Origin: Magnolia sinica
Lineage: Eukaryota > Streptophyta > Magnoliopsida > Magnoliales > Magnoliaceae
Length of the DNA stretch: 64,000 nt
Direction of reading: 5' to 3'
Assembly (NCBI RefSeq): GCF_029962835.1
Contig: NC_080582.1
Span: forward strand, 22,762,032 to 22,826,031
Within the stretch, counting starts at the first letter, position 1. Each line of letters opens with the position of its first letter. The position numbers were made by a program, and so were the translations under genes. The notes beneath the pieces were generated by a model, which was not told where the DNA came from, ran no database searches, and saw only the letters and a program-made list of their open reading frames with translations. Positions 48,701-60,093 of this stretch are shown piece after piece.

Positions 48701-50168
48701 CAATGTACGATCCCAACATGGGTTATGTAATGATGTTTACGTCGGGCTGTACCTTGGGAGCAATGGCGGTTTGACGTCCCCATTGCAAGTATAGTGTTGG
48801 TTAAATGTCCGCATTATGACTTTCCTTAGGGCCCATTGTTAGGCTCGTACGTGTTATGTGTAGGCCGTCTAGGCCCATCTTCGTTATGCACATCATCCAT
48901 CCTATATAACATGTTTAGTTCCATGATTCATGATCATATGCATCATACGTATGCTTGATATGAGAAATGACTGATCATAGCATATGCCTTCGGGCAGATT
49001 GTTTAGGGGCTCCCGTACAGGGGGTGTTGCCCTACATGAGCGCACGATACGCGCAGGATTGCTGCATGACTGAATAGTGTGATTCATGCATTCGCATTGT
49101 GTGATATGGTTATTGTACGCCCTAGCGACATCAGGGCCGTAGCCTCCACAGACGTATCGTGGTTGGCAGGATTGGATGCCAAAAATACTGTTCTACATGG
49201 GGTGCGATAGATATCCCTGGGTGAAAGTCCCTAAACCCTTATGGTATCAGGAGCTTGCTCCAACGTCTAGACCGAGTGGGTGCATGAGCGCTGAGTGCCG
49301 ATTACCAGACGGTTGCTCTTTCCACTGTGTCATGGTCTGTTGGAAGGGAGTGCGGCCTTACCCGCCCTAGAGTAGGGGGCAATGCTAGACTGAGTCTAAC
49401 CAGCTTGAGGAGTGGGTCCGCTATTGACGAGCCGAGCCCGATATTGGCAGGCGGATAGTGAGGTCTTTTCCACTCACCTTATTGCGCGTGATGGGGCGGC
49501 AATCTGGCTTGGAGTGTACTAGACCCCGGTGATATTCCAGATTTTGAGCTGTATCGATATGTGGATTTAGATGAGGATTTGTATGCTTGAGCTGCATTTC
49601 GCATTGCATGGCCTCGATATGGCCGACATCATTCTTTGCACCGCATGGCCTTGGTATGGCCGACATCATTCTTTACACCGCATGGCCTTGGTACAGCTAA
49701 TGGGATTCTTAGCATTCATCAGCATGTTTCGCATTACTCTGATACTGCATAACTACATTACCACCTTAAGCATACACTTTCACCACCCTCTAAGCTTTCT
49801 ATAAGCTTATGCACGACCGTTGCGTGCAGGTGACGTTGGATCGCAGCAGCGCTGAGGCTTGGACGCGTGGCAGATCATTTTGGAGTTTTTGTTCATCATC
49901 CTTGTATTTCCCTTTATGCTCATTGTACTTGTAAAGTTTTTGATCATAGTGGAAATGTGATGGAGTTTTTGGTTGTTGTTGTGGGTTATCCTTTGGTTAT
50001 GCTTATTACGAATCAAACTGATATTGAAAATCCTCCTTGTAGCATCCCAGGATCGGAACCTGGCGAATGGGCGCTGGGAGCCAAGAATGGGGTTCTACGG
50101 AGGCTGTCGGCACCGGATTCGGCGATTGAAAATTTTGTGAGCCCGGTTTTCGAGTTTGGGGTGTGACA

Positions 50169-50344
50169 GAAGTTGGTATCAGAGCATAACTCGGGAATAA
50201 CCAAGAACAACATTACATATCTGCTATGAATGATTTAAGTCCTAAGTTCGGATAGCCTAGCGATCTTTTATTACCGACCTTTAACGAGTGTGCCTCCGAG
50301 ATTTTTCAAAGTTGATTAGGCACCTTCGCTCTTTCCTGTAGGAC
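50169..50344 (+). other. Leader between 5' LTR and gag
   Basis: Contains the primer-binding site and about 160 bases of untranslated leader. No other feature seen. Confidence 0.6.
50174..50185 (+). promoter_or_regulatory. Primer-binding site (initiator tRNA-Met)
   Basis: tggtatcagagc, five bases after the LTR end, the standard plant site. Confidence 0.92.
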
Positions 50345-51630
50345 ATGGCTCGCAGGAGAGTGACCCGATCGACTCGACTCCTCCACCTGAGACTCGGCTC
50401 CACCACCTGCCTTCCGCGCTACCACCTACGATTCTGCTCCACCACCCGAGATCCTTACCAGCCTGAGGATGCCTCTCCTCTACCAGGGATTTATGTTGCC
50501 CACCTATGGGTGCAGGTCCTCCACCAGAGAGTGCGGAGCCGACCGTATCTGTGAGTGCTTCCCGATTCTGAGATCTGCAGCTATGACGGCCGCACTTGAG
50601 GCGGCAGACCCCAGTCATTTCACCGGCGAGAGCGGAGCGCTCAAGTGCCCTCCTTCGAGAGTTCGACGGCTTGATCCCTCGCATTTCCAGGGTGAGCCGG
50701 ACACCGTGGTGAGAGATGGCGCGCCGATGTAGAGAAGATATTTGAGACGATGGGATGCGCGACCTGAGCGGCGAGTCCGATTAGCCGTATTTCTCCTTCA
50801 TGGTGAGGCCGAGCACCGGTGGACATCAGTCTCCGAGCAGCGAGCGCTGATTTTGTATAGACTTGGGAGGATTTTGTGGATCGGTTTGACCGACGTATTT
50901 TCTTGATCACATCCGGCGAGCGTTGGAGTTTGAGGCCTTGGTGCGGGGCGATATGACAGTGGCTCGGTATGCCGCTGTTTTGTAGCACTGTCCCGATTTG
51001 CACCTTATTTAGTGGATGATGAGGAGCAGAGAGCCCGTCGATTTGAGGCGGCTTGCGTTACGGTCTTCGAGGCATGTGTTATTGGGCATGAGCTCCTACC
51101 TTCGAGGAAGTGGTGCGGAAGGCCCAGATTTTTGAGGCTGAGTGGCAGTGCGATCGCGATCGGAGGAGAGACCGGAAGAGGCGGGCTCCTTCCGGTGATA
51201 CGCAGCAGGTCGACCTCGGCAGAGGCGCACAGTCGCCACCTTCCGAGCGCCACCCCAGCACCAAAGTGGCCCACGTCCTGAGGCAGTTCACCGGCACTTG
51301 TTTTAAGTGCGGTGCGGCAGGACACCATATGTGGGAGTGTCCTCTCCCCCAGCAGCAGCAGTAGAGAGGTCCACAGCAGCCCCCACCACCGCAGCAGCAG
51401 CAGAGGCCCCCACAACAGCCGCGATAGTAGCCCCCACCACCGAGACTACCTCAGCAGCAACTTCAGCATTAGCCTCCGAGGCCGCAGCAGCAAAGGCAGT
51501 AGTTTCGACCACCTCAGCGACAGGCACCTCCCCAGCCGGCTCAGGCTTGATTCTACGCGGCCCAGCAGGATCCTCAGTCATCTGGAGGGGTCGTTGAGGG
51601 TATACTTCCAGTATCTGCATGCATTGCACG
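50345..51630 (+). pseudogene. Chromovirus gag, heavily decayed
   Basis: Starts MARRRVTRST at 50345 and breaks within about 70 codons. Recognisable gag pieces are scattered over three frames (a RALEFEALVRGDMTV-like helix near 50920-50960). The zinc knuckle CFKCGAAGHHMWEC is at about 51299-51340, followed by a Gln/Pro-rich tail of CAG repeats. Many stops. Confidence 0.8.
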
Positions 51631-51631
51631 T

Positions 51632-51955
51632 GTGTTGTTTGATTCTGGTGCATCGCATTCTTTTGTGGCCGAGAGTTTTTGCCGATCGACTGGTTTGCCA
51701 TTGGAGTCTACCTGTGAGGGGTTGACTGTATCAACTCCCTTGGGGAAGACTGCAGTGTTGGGCCGATTTTGCTCGTCTTGCCCCGTTTTGGTTGGGGATA
51801 TGTTTTTGCCTGCCGACCTGTTTGCATTGCCTATATCCGAATTCGACGTCATCCTGGGCATGGATTGGCTTGCTGAGTACCACGCCATATTGGATTGTTC
51901 CGCGAGGACAGTCACGTTTTGTATACACGACTTCGATATTTCGATTCATTGTTGA
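51632..51955 (+). pseudogene. Chromovirus aspartic protease
   Basis: LFDSGASHSFVAESF carries the active-site DSG, followed by FDVILGMDWLAEY, both typical of Ty3 proteases. This part remains open for about 105 codons; the frame is then lost. Confidence 0.88.
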
Positions 51956-52019
51956 GCCCAAAGGAGAGCCGTTGTCTTGTTTGATGTCGTGTGCCATAGA
52001 GAGCCCTTAGCGGTGAGCG

Positions 52020-53400
52020 TTGACCATGCCTGTGGTTTGCGATTTTCTCGATGTGTTTCAGAAGATTCCTGGATTACCGCCTCGTCGACTCACCGAGTTT
52101 CGATTGATCTCATGCCCGCGCCTATTTCGAAGACCCCGTATCGTATGGCACCGTTGGAGTTGCGATGCGGAAGCAATTGGACGAGTTGCGCGAGTTAGGC
52201 TTTATCCGTCCGAGCGGTTCACCGTGGGAGCGCCGGTACTCTTCGTGAAGAAGAAGGATGGCTCGTTGAGGCTCTGCATAGATTATCGCGAGCTCAACAA
52301 GGTCACGATCAAGAACAAGTACCCGCTCCCGAGGATTGATGATTTGTTTGATCGGCTGGGAGGTACAGTTCTTTTCGAAGATTGACTTGCGTTACGGTTA
52401 TCATCAGATTCGGTCCGAGAGGAGGACATTCAGAAGACATTCAGGACGCGTTATGGTCATTTCAAGTTTCAGGTCATGTCCTTCTGACTGACCAATGCGC
52501 CAGCAATGTTCATGCAATTGATGAACGAGGTCTTCCGTCCGTATCTCGATCGGTTTGTTGTAGTCTTCATCGACGACATTCGATTTATTCGAGGACTCGT
52601 GAGGAGCATGAGCGGCATTTGGAGGTTACGTTGCGGACCCTCCGTGCCCACCGGCTATATGCGAAGCTGGAGAAGTGCGAGTTTTGGCAGGAGGAGGTGA
52701 AGTTCCTCGGTCACGTGGTGATGAGGGAGGGTGTCGTAGTGGACCCCTCGAAGGTTGATGCAGTTCATCAGTGGGGCCAGCCCATGACTGTGTCCGAGAT
52801 CCATAGTTTTCTGGGTTTAGTGAGCTATTATCGGCGTTTCATTGGGGGCTTCTCTCGCATCGCAACCCCATTGATCAGATTGACTCGGAAGGGTGCGAGT
52901 TTATTTGGAGTGACGCCTACGAGCGAACATTTATGGAGTTAAAGGACCGTCGACGTCGCCCTGTCCTCACTCTTCCCTCTGGGAGTGACGGATTTATTGT
53001 ATTTACCGATGCCTCGCATATTGGTTTGGGTGTCGTCCTGGCAGGGCTGTAGCCTTCGCGTCTCGTCACTCAAGATCCATGAGCCGAACTACCCCACGCA
53101 TGATTTAGAGTTGGCTGCAGTTGTCTTCGCACCGAAGGTGTGGAGACACTATTTCTATGGGGTTAGGTTCGAGCTCTTTTCTAACCACAAGAGCTTGAAG
53201 TACCTCTTCTCACAATCTGAGTTGAACATGAGGCGATGATGGATGGAGCTCTGAAGGACTATGATTTCGATCTCCGCACCACCCGGGTAAGGCGAACGTG
53301 GTGGCGGATGCCCTCACCCGTCAGCCCGAGGCCCGGTGGCACATATGATGATTCGGAGTGGCGGATGCTCGAGGATATAGCAGTATGACTTTGAGTTTGG
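52020..53400 (+). pseudogene. Chromovirus reverse transcriptase and RNase H
   Basis: Pieces in several frames: [19 protein letters not shown] and [17 protein letters not shown] (52200-52360), FVVVFIDDI (52554-52580, active-site IDD), ECEFW-type [16 protein letters not shown] (52673 on), [13 protein letters not shown]-like start of RNase H near 53000, and [20 protein letters not shown] (from 53090). Frameshifts near 52386, 52575, 52900, 53050 and 53240. Confidence 0.88.
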
Positions 53401-53528
53401 CTTGCAGTCTTCTATCGTGCAGTTATCGAGCTCGTCGATTCAACCCTCTCTTGTCGCAAGGGTGATCGAGGCTCGGCAAGACCAGTCGTTACAGGATTAC
53501 CGAGCGAGCGCATCCGAGGGTCGGCGGA

Positions 53529-54719
53529 TTGGCGATTGATACGATTGGTGGACTTCGCTTCAGAGGCCGATTATGTGTCCCGGATATTCCTGAGCTACGT
53601 AGAGATCTTATGACCGAGGCACATCGATCGTGGTTTTCTATCCACCCTGGCTCGACGAAGATGTACCATGACATGAGGCGACAGTATTTTTGGGCGGGGA
53701 TGAAGCGCCAGATCGCCAGCTTTGTGGCCGAGTGTGACACGTGCCAGCGTGTCAAGGCCGATCATCAGAGACCCCCTGGTCTATTGCAGCCGTTGAGTGT
53801 CCCGATGTGGAAGTGGGAGCACGTGTCGACAGATTTCATTATGGGCTTACCGAGGACTCAGCGCGGTCATGACGCCATCTGGGTTGTTGTTGATCGACTG
53901 ACGAAGTCGGCACATTTTATTGCGATACGTGCGACTTGGCCTTTAGACCGGCTTGCGAGATTATTCATCGAGGATATTGTGAGACTGCATGGCGTTCCAG
54001 TCTCGATCGTTTCTGACCGAGACCCGAGGTTCACGTCTCAGTTTTGGAGGAGCTTCTAGAGAGCGATGGGTTCTGATTTGCAGCTCAGCACCGCGTACCA
54101 TCCGTAGACCGATGGCCAGACCGAGAGGGTCAACCAGATCCTTGAGGATATGCTTTAGGCTTGTGTGATTGATTTCGGGGGTAGCTGGGATGAGAATCTG
54201 CGATTGACTGAGTTCGCATACAATAACAGCTATCAGGTGACCATCAGCATTATTCCATTTGAGGTATTATACGGCAGACCGTGTAGATCACCGAGTTGTT
54301 GGACCGAGGTTGGAAAGCGTCGTCTCCTAGGTCCCAAGCTTATGCAGGAGACGTCAGAGGCTATTGATATTATCAGGCAGAGGATGCGCACAACTCAGAG
54401 CTAGCAGAAGAGTTTTGCTGATTGTCTGCGTCGTCTCTTGGAGTTTGATGTGGGGGATCATGTGTATCTCAAGGTCTCGGCCATGAAGGGCGTAATTCGA
54501 TTTGAAGCGAAGGGCAAGCTTACCCCGAGATTCATAAGACCTTTTAAGATTACTGGGCGCGTTGGCGTTGTGGCCTATCGGCTTGTCTTGCCATCTCAGT
54601 TGTCTGGCGTCCACAATGTTTTTCATATCTCTATGCTGAGGAAGTGTGGATCAGACATAGTTCTTGTTATTGATTGGCAGCCGCTGGAGGTTCGTGAGGA
54701 CGCTTCTTATAATAAGTAG
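53529..54719 (+). pseudogene. Chromovirus integrase with in-frame stops
   Basis: Zinc-binding HHCC present (HRSWFSIH, then CDTCQRVKADH). Core acidic residues: STDFIMGLPRT, VSDRDPRFTS, and TDGQTERVN (in 54105-54135). TAG stops at 54057-54059, 54105-54107 and 54156-54158 each stand where relatives have Gln or another sense codon. After 54165 it reads GSWDENLRLTEFAYNNSYQ, PFEVLYGRPCRSP, then from 54438 FDVGDHVYLKVSAMKGVIRF and HNVFHISMLRK. Confidence 0.9.
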
Positions 54720-54862
54720 CTAGTTCGTATCTTGATCGAAAGGAGCAGGTCTTCCGGACCAAGGTCCCTCGGTAAAGTTGCATTGAGGTCACCATTCTGT
54801 TGATGAGGCGTCTTGCGAGCGTGAGGCCGAGGTTCGAGAGCGATATCCCCATCTTTTTTATG
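54720..54862 (+). pseudogene. Chromodomain remnant after integrase
   Basis: Reads LVRILIERS/LDRKEQVFRTK in two frames, then GHHSVDEASCEREAEVRE and RYPHLF. The position after integrase and the HHS-EA-W-RE pattern fit a chromovirus chromodomain. Two tryptophan positions are lost: one is TGA (54784-54786) and one is Cys. Confidence 0.65.
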
Positions 54863-54999
54863 ATTTACTATATGTTTTATCTTATATGTTGTCTCTGATT
54901 TTATATGATGATGTTATGTTTCTTCTCCCTCTTGAGTTCTGCTTAGTTGCGATGATTGTGTAAATTTTTAGGACGAAATTTCTATTAGTATTGGAGAGC
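54863..54999 (+). other. 3' untranslated leader and purine-rich tract before the 3' LTR
   Basis: Ends aggacgaaattt...ttggagagc directly before TGTAAGACCC at 55000, the usual spacing for a polypurine primer in this group, although the tract is interrupted by pyrimidines. Confidence 0.6.
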
Positions 55000-57900
55000 T
55001 GTAAGACCCGTATCCTGACCCGTACTGCCATAGGCTTCCGCGGTCTTTCCGGTCCGAATTCCTAATCTTCGACCCTCATCCTATTTGCGCGCGACACGAT
55101 TCTCGTGCCGTTAACCCGAATCGACTCAACCCGGGACTTATACCTTAGCGACCGCGTCGCCGCCGCGGTTCCGATGCCGCGACTTGCGCCCCGAGAGACC
55201 CTGGTTGGGAGTTGTGGGCCGGCGTTCGGTGCGAGAAAACGCCGCGTTCTGAGGAATCTCTACAAGGTGTCACATCAATCAATCAATCCCATCATGTCAA
55301 GTACACATCACATTTCACCCTTTCCCAAGCAAGCTCCAAAAGTCAAAAAGTTTCTTACAACCCATAACTCCTCTTACACCTTTTGCCAAAAAAGTCAAAA
55401 AAGGCTTCTTACACCCATCCCTCTCTCCCATCCATCACTCCATCACCCATCACTCCCTCTCTCTCTCTCCCTTATAAGTCTCTCTCTCATTTCAAACTTT
55501 CCCAAGCAAAAATCCATACGTATGAGTCCTCCCATGGTGAGAAAATTGCATTTGTGAGGCCCACCTTTCCTACCCCTTCATCTCTCATCTCAACCATCCA
55601 TTTCTCATCTTCCTCCATTAAAGAGAAGCACAAGGAGCTAAGGAAGCCAAGGGAGCAAGAAGATCAAGTGGTGGGTGTTTTGATAGGATAGATTTTGGTG
55701 TTTTTAAGATGGGCCAAGTGAGGCCAACCGATCAATGGTTTGGATCTCACTTTGGACCCTAAGATGTGGCCAATGGCCCACTTGGATCATCATGATCGTT
55801 CCATGATGGGGCCATTCTCCATGGACCCCATCATGATGTTTATCTTCTTGCATATCTAGGGTCATCTAGACCGTCTAATTTAGTGGAGAAGGGATCTCCA
55901 CCGTTGGATTTAATTTTAATGGACCCACATGTAATGGGACTCACTTGATGTGTGATTTAGTGCAAGGGAGGGCCCATAGTGCCGGGGTCCCTCCATCACG
56001 CGGGTCTCACTCTCTATCCCTCTCTCTTTTATTTTATTTTATGTTAGTTTATTTTTTTTGTGATGAAGATGAGGTTGTGTGGCCCACTTGAATGGACCCC
56101 ACCACAAGGTATGTATCCCATCCAAATCACCTACAAGTGGGGCCCACTTTGCCTGTATTGTACCCATGCCATCCATCACTTGGTGGCCCACCTAAGCAGG
56201 GCCCACCTCCAACCAATATTGAAAGTCCAGCGTCCAGGGACGTTGGACGTTGCTGGAAAGAAACTCAAATATCAGCTTTTTCTAAAGCTTTGGGGTGGTC
56301 CACTCATGTAGGCCCCACCTTGATGTATGTCTTCAATCCACGCCGTCCATTCCGTTCCCAACCTTCTTTTAGGCGTTGAACCAAAAGATGGTGTCAACCC
56401 GAGGTCTTGGCGGGCCATACCATACCAAATGGCGGTTTTCACCATTGAAATCTTCCCTGACTGCCTATACGCCGAAATATGCCCAATATTGGGCTTGTTG
56501 TGCTTGTCTAGAGCCATGGAGGGCCACTGGACGGAGTGGATTGTTTGGATGTGGACCCCACCTGTGAAAACCTCAGCTATAGTGAAATCCAAAAAAAAAA
56601 AATAATAAATAGATCACAGCAGCAGTAGCTGCTGTGTCAGGCGATGCAGCAGGCGCTGCCCTCTCACGGCTGTAGCCATGGGCCCCACCTTGATGATTAC
56701 ATGCCATCTAATCCGTTCATAGGGTGGGCCACTACCTGACGTGGGCCCACCCCAAAAATCAGCCTGATCCAAGACTCAGGTGGCCCACACCGTAAGGAAC
56801 AGTGGGATTGAACCTCTATCATTGAAATTCCATTTTGGGCCCACAGAAGTTTAGGATCAACATGAAATTTATTTTTTTGCCCTTCACCTAGGTCCAAGCA
56901 ACCTTATCAACGGGTGGATGGAATATAAACATTATGGTGGGCCCCACATGGAGCCCACAGTGATGCATGTATTCTCTGCGTCCAGGGACGGTTGGCCTGT
57001 GAGTGCGTGCCTGTGTGGTGCGTGCGTGCGTGGTGTGTGCGTGTGTACATTTATATATATATATATACATATATATATAATATTATATTATATATAATAT
57101 TATATTTACTGTATATATATATTATATATTATATCATATATAATGTAATGATGGTGGGAGGCCCATCTCAGTTATTGTTGGCCCGTGATTGAGGCCCACT
57201 TTGATGTGTTATGGGCCCATGGGTCGAGTCCCATTTAATGTGTTAGGGGCCCATGGGTTAAGGCCCGTTAAGATGTATTAGGACCTACGAGTTAAGGCCC
57301 ATTTGATGTGCATATGGGGCCCAATTGGCGAGGCCCATTTGATACACTTAAGGCCCATGTGAGTAGGCCCATTTGATGCACTCTAAGGCCCATGGGTCAC
57401 GGTCCATTGCAATGCACATAAGGCCCATTGGTGCGGCCCAATGATGTGGCCCACTTGATGAATATAAGGCCCATATGATATGGCCCATTTGACGTATTTA
57501 AGGCCCAATGGGATGTACCTAAGGTCCATTGCAATGTACGATCCCAACATGGGTTATGTAATGATGTTTACGTCGGGCTGTACCTTGGGAGCAATGGCGG
57601 TTTGACGTCCCCATTGCAAGTATAGTGTTGGTTAAATGTCCGCATTATGACTTTCCTTAGGGCCCATTGTTAGGCTCGTACGTGTTATGTGTAGGCCGTC
57701 TAGGCCCATCTTCGTTATGCACATCATCCATCCTATATAACATGTTTAGTTCCATGATTCATGATCATATGCATCATACGTATGCTTGATATGAGAAATG
57801 ACTGATCATAGCATATGCCTTCGGGCAGATTGTTTAGGGGCTCCCGTACAGGGGGTGTTGCCCTACATGAGCGCACGATCTGCGCAGGATTGCCGCATGA

Positions 57901-58960
57901 CCGAATAGTGTGATTCATGCATTCGCATTGTGTGATATGGTTATTGCACGCCCTAGCGACATCAGTGGTAGCCGCCACAGGCATATCGTGGTTGGCTGGA
58001 TTGGATACCGAAATCTTGTTCTACATGGGGTGCGATAGATATCCCTGGGTGAAAGTCCCTAAACCCTTATGGTACCAGGAGGTTGCTCCAACGTCTAGAC
58101 CGAGTGGGTGCATGAGCGCTGAGTGCCGATTACCAGACGGTTGCGCTTTCCACTGTGTCGTGGTCGGTTGGAAGGGGGTGCGGCCTTACCCGCCCGAGAG
58201 TAGGGGGCAATGCTAGGCTGAGTCTGACCAGCTCGAGGAATGGGTCCGCTATTGACGAGCCGAGCCCGATATTGGTAGGCGGATAGTGAGGTCTTTTCCA
58301 CTCACCTTATTACGCGCGATGGGGCGGCAATCTGGCTTGGAGTGTACTAGACCCCGGTGATATTTCAGATTTTGAGCTGTATCGATATGTAGATTTAGAT
58401 GAGGATTTGTATGCTTGAGCTGCATTTCGCATTGCATGGCCTCGATATGGCCGACATCATTCTTTACACCGCATGGCCTTGGTACAGCTAATGGGATTCT
58501 TAGCATTCATCAGCATGTTCCGCATTACTCTGATACTGCATAACTACATTACCACCTTAAGCATACACTTTCACCACCCTCTAAGCTTTCTATAAGCTTA
58601 TGCACGACCGTTGCGTGCAGGTGACGTTGGATCGCAGCAGCGCTGAGGCTTGGACGCGTGGCAGATCATTTTGGAGTTTTTGTTCATCATCCTTGTATTT
58701 CCCTTTATGCTCATTGTACTTGTAAAGTTTTTGATCATAGTGAAAATGTGATGGAGTTTTTGGTTGTTGTTGTGGGTTATGCCTTTGGTTATGCTTATTA
58801 CGAATCAAACTGATATTGAAAATCCTCCTTGTAGTATCCCAGAATCGGAACCTGGCAAATGGGCACTGGGAGCCAAGAATGGGGTTCTACGGAGGCTGTC
58901 GACACCGGATTCGGTGATTGGAAATTTTGTGAGCCCGGTTTCCGAGTTTGAGGTGTGACA
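55000..58960 (+). repeat. 3' LTR, 3961 bp
   Basis: Starts TGTAAGACCCG and ends gaggtgtgaca. Compared with the 5' LTR it lacks about 30 bases (5' LTR near 47780-47809), about 55 bases (5' LTR near 48127-48182) and one 37-base repeat (5' LTR near 49620-49670). Otherwise it is near identical over most of its length. Confidence 0.93.
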
Positions 58961-58965
58961 GATAT
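58961..58965. repeat. Target-site duplication, right copy (GATAT)
   Basis: Identical to 46103-46107; bounds the nested chromovirus. Confidence 0.92.
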
Positions 58966-60093
58966 AGAATTTTGTTTCTTACTAAACCAGGAAACTAGAC
59001 AATTTCCAATAAAAAAACAACCACCACTGGTTGATTTTCTATCATCTAGATTACCAGCCCAGTCAGCATCCGAGTACCCAGCTAATTGGACATTGGTTTC
59101 ATGAGGATACCAGAGACCGAGATTTACAGTACTTGCGACATATCTAATAATTCGCTTGACAGCAATCAAGTGAGATTCTTTTGGATCAGATTGATATCTT
59201 GCGCAAATACCAACACTTAGTGAAATATCAGGTCTACTAGCAATTAAATATAACAAACTACCAATCATACTCCGATAAAGTTTTGAGTCAACATTTTTAC
59301 CATTAGAGTCTTTTGATAGTTTCAGGGTAGTACTCATAGGAGTATCGAAATTCTTCCCATTCTCAAATCCAAATCTTTTGATTAGATTCAAGGCATACTT
59401 AGATTGAGAAATGAATATTCCTTCAGGTTGTTGCTTTACTTGCAATCCAAGGAAATAAGTCAATTCCCCAACCATGCTCATTTCGAACTGTGATTTCATC
59501 AAATCTGCAAACTCAGTAGTCAAGTCAGTACAAGTTGATCCATAAATGATATCATCAACATAAATCTGCACCATTAAGATATGATCATTATGTTTCTTAA
59601 CAAACAGAGTTTTATCAACAGATCCCATTTGAAAATTATGACTTAAAAGAAATTTCGTTAGTTTCTCATACCATGCCCTAGGTGCTTGTTTTAATCCATA
59701 AAGGCACATGATCAGTATTTTTGGAATCTTCAAATCCATTGGCTGTTCAACATAGACTTCTTCATGTAAATCGCCATTTAGAAAAGCACTTTTCACATCC
59801 ATCTGATAGATCTTTATCTTTCTAAAACATGCAATGGATATAAATAGTCTGATAGATTCAAGACGTGCTACTGGTGCAAAGGTTTCATCGAAATCAATCC
59901 CTTCAATTTGAGTATAACCTTGTACCACCAGTCTAGCCTTGTTTCTAATTATATTTCCACATTCGTCAGACTTATTTTTGAAAATCCATTTTGTTCCAAT
60001 GATGTGTTTATCTTTAGGTCTTGGTACGAGATACCAAACATCATTTCTTACGAATTGGTTGAGTTCATCTTGCATCGCAACAATCCGGTTCAT
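58966..60093 (-). pseudogene. SIRE-like reverse transcriptase and RNase H, N-terminal fragment
   Basis: Reads [85 protein letters not shown] and IYVDDIIYG (catalytic YVDD), then RNase H with [18 protein letters not shown] and FSKKQNSIS. At 58965 the nested chromovirus interrupts it; residues past this point in the open frame are LTR-derived. A one-base frame change joins it to the integrase ORF around 60085. Confidence 0.92.

Larger units (their letters stand above)
46108..50168 (+). repeat. 5' LTR, 4061 bp
   Basis: Starts TGTAAGCCCTG, ends ggggtgtgaca. Aligns along its whole length with 55000-58960, apart from the first few hundred bases (more substitutions) and some indels. Inside are an AT-rich block (about 48228-48315), a GGCCCAT array (48360-48700) and fragments of the palindromic MITE family (for example 47430-47690). 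No gene is carried. Confidence 0.93.
46108..58960 (+). mobile_element. Tekay/Del-type Ty3 chromovirus with 4-kb LTRs, structurally complete, coding regions decayed
   Basis: 12.85 kb. TG...CA LTRs at 46108-50168 and 55000-58960, primer-binding site at 50174, degenerate gag-pol, purine-rich tract before 55000, and a perfect 5-bp target duplication GATAT. Integrase C-terminal style (PFEVLYGRPCRSP, LLGPKLMQET, HNVFHISMLRK) and a chromodomain remnant place it in the Tekay/Del group. Every domain has stops or frameshifts, so it cannot supply its own proteins. Confidence 0.95.

Noticed and set aside
51303..51701. Ala/Val-rich minus-strand and Ser/His-rich plus-strand open frames
   Set aside because: They are other-frame readings of the CAG/CCA-rich gag tail between the zinc knuckle and protease.
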